Shown one piece after another: positions 61,501-64,000 of a stretch of 64,000 nucleotides of DNA. Numbering within the stretch: the stretch's first letter is position 1; the number at the start of each line of letters is the position of its first letter. Made by a program: the position numbers and the translations under genes. The DNA is from Halalkalibacter suaedae (GTDB lineage: Bacteria > Bacillota > Bacilli > Bacillales > Bacillaceae_D): positions 219,334 through 283,333 of the forward strand of contig NZ_JAGKSQ010000006.1 in the NCBI RefSeq assembly GCF_017939705.1, read 5' to 3'. The notes under the pieces are model-generated. The model ran no database searches. It had not been told where the DNA came from and saw only the letters and a list, made by a program, of their open reading frames with translations.

Positions 61501-63245
61501 GATACATTATCAGAAGGTTCTTCAGGGTTTTGAGGCTCACCACTGTCATCTCCTACTGGTAGATAACCATTTGCTTCAGCTTCTTCATTCGAACTAAAGA
61601 ATACTCGAGCTTCAACTGGTACATCTTCAAAGTCTTCAGGGGAAACATATTTCATTGTTTCAGAATTCCCTACATATCTTAGCAAGCCTTTTCCTTGCTC
61701 TCTTGCACGAAACTCGAATGGAAGCTCCATTAATTCATCTTCTGGATTCCAAATACCACGTTCAGCGTCTTTTGCTTCCTTAACTGCATCTTGGAAAAGA
61801 GTATAGTCGGCCTCGTCTCCTACAGGCCAAATAAAGTATGTGGTTGCATATCCAGCTTTGACCATTTCTAAATTTGTATTTAAACCATCAGATTTTCGAA
61901 TGATTTGAGCTAGTATACGGCCATAAGCATCGGTTGGTTCTTCACCAACTTTGACAATAACCTCATCACCAGCCTTTAATAATGTGTTCATATAATTCTT
62001 TGCTGCTTCACCATGATCTTTCTGATTTTGATCTGCAGCATTCTTAATAGAATGATAGGTTTCCGGTGTATCAATATTTACATAGCGAACTGTGTTCGCT
62101 CCTAGTACAGGTGTTGCTAATTTAATTGTATCTCCATCTGTGACGCTGGCTACTGTTGCAATATATTCTCCAGCTGCTGAAGGAGCATCTGGTTGCTCAG
62201 CTGATAATACAATATCAGATGCTTTACGTGGAAGAATCTGATATGTATTATATTGACTCAAAACTGCTGTAATGTCATACCATTTTCCTTCTTCTAAAGA
62301 CTCGATTGCATTTGTATCTTCCATTACTCGTAAAGTGATACTATTAAATTCTTCATCTAAGAAAGAAACATTATAACCCCCACCAGCAGGACTACTAGGA
62401 ATCGTTTGAACATAGCCTTTTACTTTTACAAGTGAACCTTCTAACGGTTCAGCAACAGCACCATTTTGCAGTTCTGCAATTGTTATTGCTTTAGCTGTTG
62501 GTACACTTACACTCTCTTCTATAATTTTAATTCCATCACTATTAGGAATGACTTCTAAAAGACCATTGTATTCTGCTAACTTTCCTACTACTTCAATCTT
62601 CTGGCCTTCTACTAAAGAAGGAAATCCAGTTAGGCTACCATTGTATACATTAATTCCTGCTGTTTCATCTTGAATATAAGTTGATAACTTCCCACCACCG
62701 ATCGCTTCATTATCCGCAGTAACTACACCTTGGATGATGACTTCGCTTCCAGTAGTCAAGCTTCTAACTTCATTAATTGATTTAAGTTCGAGTTCTGGAG
62801 GCGGTTCTGGTGCTTCTCCACCCTCTACCACAGTGTATGAAGTTGGACTTTTTAATCCCGGTTTACTAAAATATGCCGCAAGATCACCAGTTATTTGGAT
62901 TTTTGCATGATAGTTACCCGGATTATCAACAAGATTTAATCCATCTCTTATTGAACCCTTTGGTAATTGAACCGGTAAAAATTTAGAACTGTCTGTTTCA
63001 TCTACAGAATCAGCCAATATTAGATTTGTATTGGCTGAAAAGGGAGGCTCCGTATCATTTGTCATTGTTCCAACAATATACCCCTCAACCGTTGCTGATC
63101 CAGTATTGTTAGCGATTGCTTCACTAACTGAAATAGTGTCTTCTGCTACAGATGTATCGTTTGCAAACACTGTAGAGAAATTTGAAAATAGTAAAGTGAA
63201 AATTAATAGTAAACTAAAAATCTTCTTCATAGGTTGCTGATTCAT
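58554..63245 (-). CDS. Cell-wall-anchored nuclease/5'-nucleotidase (YhcR-like), 1563 aa
   Basis: A very large surface enzyme. In order: signal peptide (1-about 28); DUF6359-like region (about 35-145); two OB-fold nucleic-acid-binding domains (about 155-350); an SNase domain (about 361-505) with VTDGDTI, RYVNIDTPET, HGEAAK and DAYGRILA, so its catalytic residues are intact; a metallophosphoesterase (about 583-860) with SSNDWHG, HPGDMIGG, VGNHEFD, LSH and AAHNH; a 5'-nucleotidase C domain (about 885-1080); further OB folds (about 1095-1280); a C-terminal beta region; Gly-Thr-Asp repeats; and a sorting signal LPNTA (1529-1533) with membrane span and RKRK. B. subtilis YhcR (about 1217 aa) shares this plan and is anchored by sortase YhcS. 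The likely job is degrading external DNA/RNA to nucleosides. Confidence 0.93.
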   Translation of the reverse strand: MNQQPMKKIFSLLLIFTLLFSNFSTVFANDTSVAEDTISVSEAIANNTGSATVEGYIVGTMTNDTEPPFSANTNLILADSVDETDSSKFLPVQLPKGSIRDGLNLVDNPGNYHAKIQITGDLAAYFSKPGLKSPTSYTVVEGGEAPEPPPELELKSINEVRSLTTGSEVIIQGVVTADNEAIGGGKLSTYIQDETAGINVYNGSLTGFPSLVEGQKIEVVGKLAEYNGLLEVIPNSDGIKIIEESVSVPTAKAITIAELQNGAVAEPLEGSLVKVKGYVQTIPSSPAGGGYNVSFLDEEFNSITLRVMEDTNAIESLEEGKWYDITAVLSQYNTYQILPRKASDIVLSAEQPDAPSAAGEYIATVASVTDGDTIKLATPVLGANTVRYVNIDTPETYHSIKNAADQNQKDHGEAAKNYMNTLLKAGDEVIVKVGEEPTDAYGRILAQIIRKSDGLNTNLEMVKAGYATTYFIWPVGDEADYTLFQDAVKEAKDAERGIWNPEDELMELPFEFRAREQGKGLLRYVGNSETMKYVSPEDFEDVPVEARVFFSSNEEAEANGYLPVGDDSGEPQNPEEPSDNVSLQLLSSNDWHGMIDLTTEIDGVNYGRADYLAAYLREREATNPNTLIVHPGDMIGGSPLVSALYQDEPTVEIMNSIGYDIGTVGNHEFDEGTTELLRMINGGDHPEGKGTENYTGMDTKMLCANCVYRDSGETILDPYTIEEVDGVKVGFIGVNTPATATMVIPTGIKDIKFTDPVEAVDKAVVELKQQGVRAIVVLSHLPATQNGDSATGEAADLAMSVDDEVDIVYAAHNHVKVNAVVDNKLVVQAWDYGNAFSDIDVEIDRTTGDIVEMSAELVDVIQADIEPDPEVAAILKKYSDLVDEQKNEVVGKSAQTLVNSYPTRDKFGDPGVGNLLADSMKFSMDSDFALMNGGGVRNPLHEGEITWGDLFNITPFGNYLVKIEISGAEFKNILNAMISPQYGADSFIAGAKYTWDPLENEVVDVFLLDEEGKVGSEIDPTATYSLVVNNYMYENSEHSDYRLLSQYGKNKIDGKIDVEALVDYVKSYNNEPIVYPNEGLGRIEAIEVVTPDLGEVTIKEAREAGVKKKVTVEGIVTVTPGVWGSNGYYIQDDTAGVYVNGAGVKIGDRVKLTGITAESAGEFQLTNLIGQAEILGSVDVPAAIQLTPSEINEATEGKLVEVKGATISELKSVNTYGTFEFIATKEGKSVSVRVDNRAGVTYDNFAYKNGDVVNVKGVVGEFNGTYQLKPRMVEDIVVATDNGNDNGSGNGSTVITKPIISEKEAAVSSEDLAIVTENGTVSIDLTDHEDVETLNLTKEQLQTLKTKNADVSIVKDGVQLNIPTSIFNLGEDVAVEFKKGTRVNTISDVYDFTIYIGNDGSTLSTFSGIELVFEVDLKDVKNPENLKVFYLNEITGKWELVGGEYKDGKVTATTTHFSVFTVQEVITPGDGTDGGTDSGSGDGTDGGTDNGSEDGTDGGTDNSSENGKDIDSSDSEIEDVTKGDDGKKLPNTATATYNWLIVGTLILAFGLVVRAGSRKRKLI

Positions 63246-63685
63246 TCTATTCCTCCTCTAACAATTTTAAAGACTCTTTCATATTAAAGAATTAAATAGA
63301 TTTGAGCAATATTATAGATACAAAATCTTACAGGGCTATATGTATGCTTCTTTAAACATCACCTGTTAAATAAGGAAAATATGTATCCTAATGTGACTTA
63401 CTTCCTATCTATTTAGTTGAGTCTCTACTAAACTATCTTACTTGATAAAGATTAATTAGATATTAAGGAACAGTTAACTATTAGAGAGATTTGTAAATTT
63501 ATTAATAAAAAATTTACAATAACCGACAAAATAGGTACTATACTTGAATTTAATAGTGTGATTATCAAGATAACTTTTCCTCTTATATTAGAAAAAGTAG
63601 GTTTTGAAGGGAGAACTTTTGGATCTTTTATTAGGCAGGAAATTGTGATTAAATCTCCATATCAAATTTCTTTATGCAAATTAAA
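63246..63685. other. Intergenic region before the nuclease gene, with a startless open frame
   Basis: No gene is called. On the plus strand 63456-63713 is open for 85 codons with protein-like composition (for example ITFPLILEKVGFEGRTFGSF) but has no ATG near its beginning, no ribosome site, and runs into the rRNA terminator. It may be a gene remnant or chance. Confidence 0.35.
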
Positions 63686-63686
63686 A

Positions 63687-63710
63687 AGCACAATCCAAAT
63701 GGATTGTGCT
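63687..63710 (-). terminator. rRNA operon terminator
   Basis: Minus strand AGCACAATCCATTTGGATTGTGCT followed by TTTTAA, directly after 5S rRNA. Confidence 0.9.
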
Positions 63711-63715
63711 TAATT

Positions 63716-63831
63716 GCCCGGCAACGTCCTACTCTCACAGGGGGAAGCCCCCAACTACCATCGGCGCAAAAGAGCTTAACGACCGTGTTCGGCATGGGAA
63801 CGGGTGTGACCTCTTCGCTATCGCCACCAGA
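63716..63831 (-). rRNA. rrf: 5S ribosomal RNA
   Basis: Minus strand begins TCTGGTGGCGATAGCGAAGA, contains ACACCCGTTCCCATGCCGAA and ends GAGTAGGACGTTGCCGGGC, about 116 nt and nearly identical in pattern to Bacillus 5S. Ends are placed by the pairing of the terminal stem. Confidence 0.97.
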
Positions 63832-63934
63832 CTCGAACGTCAGATAACCTAAAAAGGTTCTCTTTGTTCTTCGTTGAAAGAAATAGTTCTCTCAAAACTA
63901 GATAATACGCAAGAAACAAATCAAGAATTGTATT

Positions 63935-64000
63935 GGATAAGTCCTCGACCGATTAGTATCTGTCAGCTCCACGTGTCGCCACGCTTCCACACCAGACCTA
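63935..64000 (-). rRNA. rrl: 23S ribosomal RNA, 3' end only
   Basis: Minus strand TGTGGAAGCGTGGCGACACG, GAGCTGACAGATACTAATCG and GTCGAGGACTTATCC are the last bases of Bacillus 23S rRNA; the rest is beyond the window. The roughly 100-base spacer to 5S has no tRNA gene. Confidence 0.96.

Noticed and set aside
63832..63934. tRNA gene between 5S and 23S
   Set aside because: The spacer is only about 100 bases with no cloverleaf.

Overview
The window is a piece of a Bacillaceae chromosome (Bacillus or a close relative). The evidence is the pur operon order purEKBCSQLFMNHD preceded by yebG; the run pcrB-pcrA-ligA-camS and putP/opuE-gatCAB-dgkB-rlmCD, which follows B. subtilis order; yerA-yerB-yerC beside adeC; Shine-Dalgarno sites close to AAAGGAGG; and Bacillus-type 5S and 23S rRNA. 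Apart from four small plus-strand genes or ORFs near 36-44 kb, everything reads on the minus strand. I cannot fix the species.

Layout by region. 1-10 kb is accessory: a secreted GH53 galactanase cut by the left edge, two unrecognised genes, a mobile-repeat nest, a secreted PL1 pectate lyase, a lipoprotein and a chemoreceptor. The pectate lyase and the chemoreceptor each have a c-di-GMP-I (GEMM) riboswitch in the leader, so this region looks like a plant-polysaccharide module under second-messenger control. 10-29 kb is core: rlmCD, dgkB, gatBAC, putP with a tiny upstream membrane peptide, a BmpA/NupNOPQ-type nucleoside ABC importer, camS, ligA, pcrA and pcrB. 29-33 kb holds a class I ribonucleotide reductase behind a cobalamin riboswitch and paired NrdR-like boxes. 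33-37 kb is accessory: a NERD protein broken by a nonsense codon, a 103-bp tandem repeat, a YbjQ protein, a small membrane protein, a hydrolase-regulator pair and a PucR regulator. 37-43 kb has adeC, yerC, yerB and yerA. 43-57 kb is the full de novo purine operon with PurR boxes, a promoter and a guanine riboswitch. 57-58 kb is a type III polyketide synthase with its methyltransferase. 58.5-63.2 kb is a 1563-residue sortase-anchored nuclease/5'-nucleotidase of the YhcR kind. The right edge is the end of an rRNA operon (5S and the 3' end of 23S).

Together the genes suggest a strong purine theme: de novo synthesis, two adenine deaminase-type proteins, a nucleoside importer and a surface enzyme that could release nucleosides from external nucleic acid. 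Four riboswitches (two c-di-GMP, one cobalamin, one guanine) are visible. I found no CRISPR array, prophage, defence island or intact transposase. The most interesting items are the paired c-di-GMP leaders with a sigma-D-like promoter placed after one terminator, the B12/NrdR control of a class I reductase, the nonsense-split NERD gene, and a MITE nested in a Bacillaceae repeat with a perfect 8-bp target duplication.
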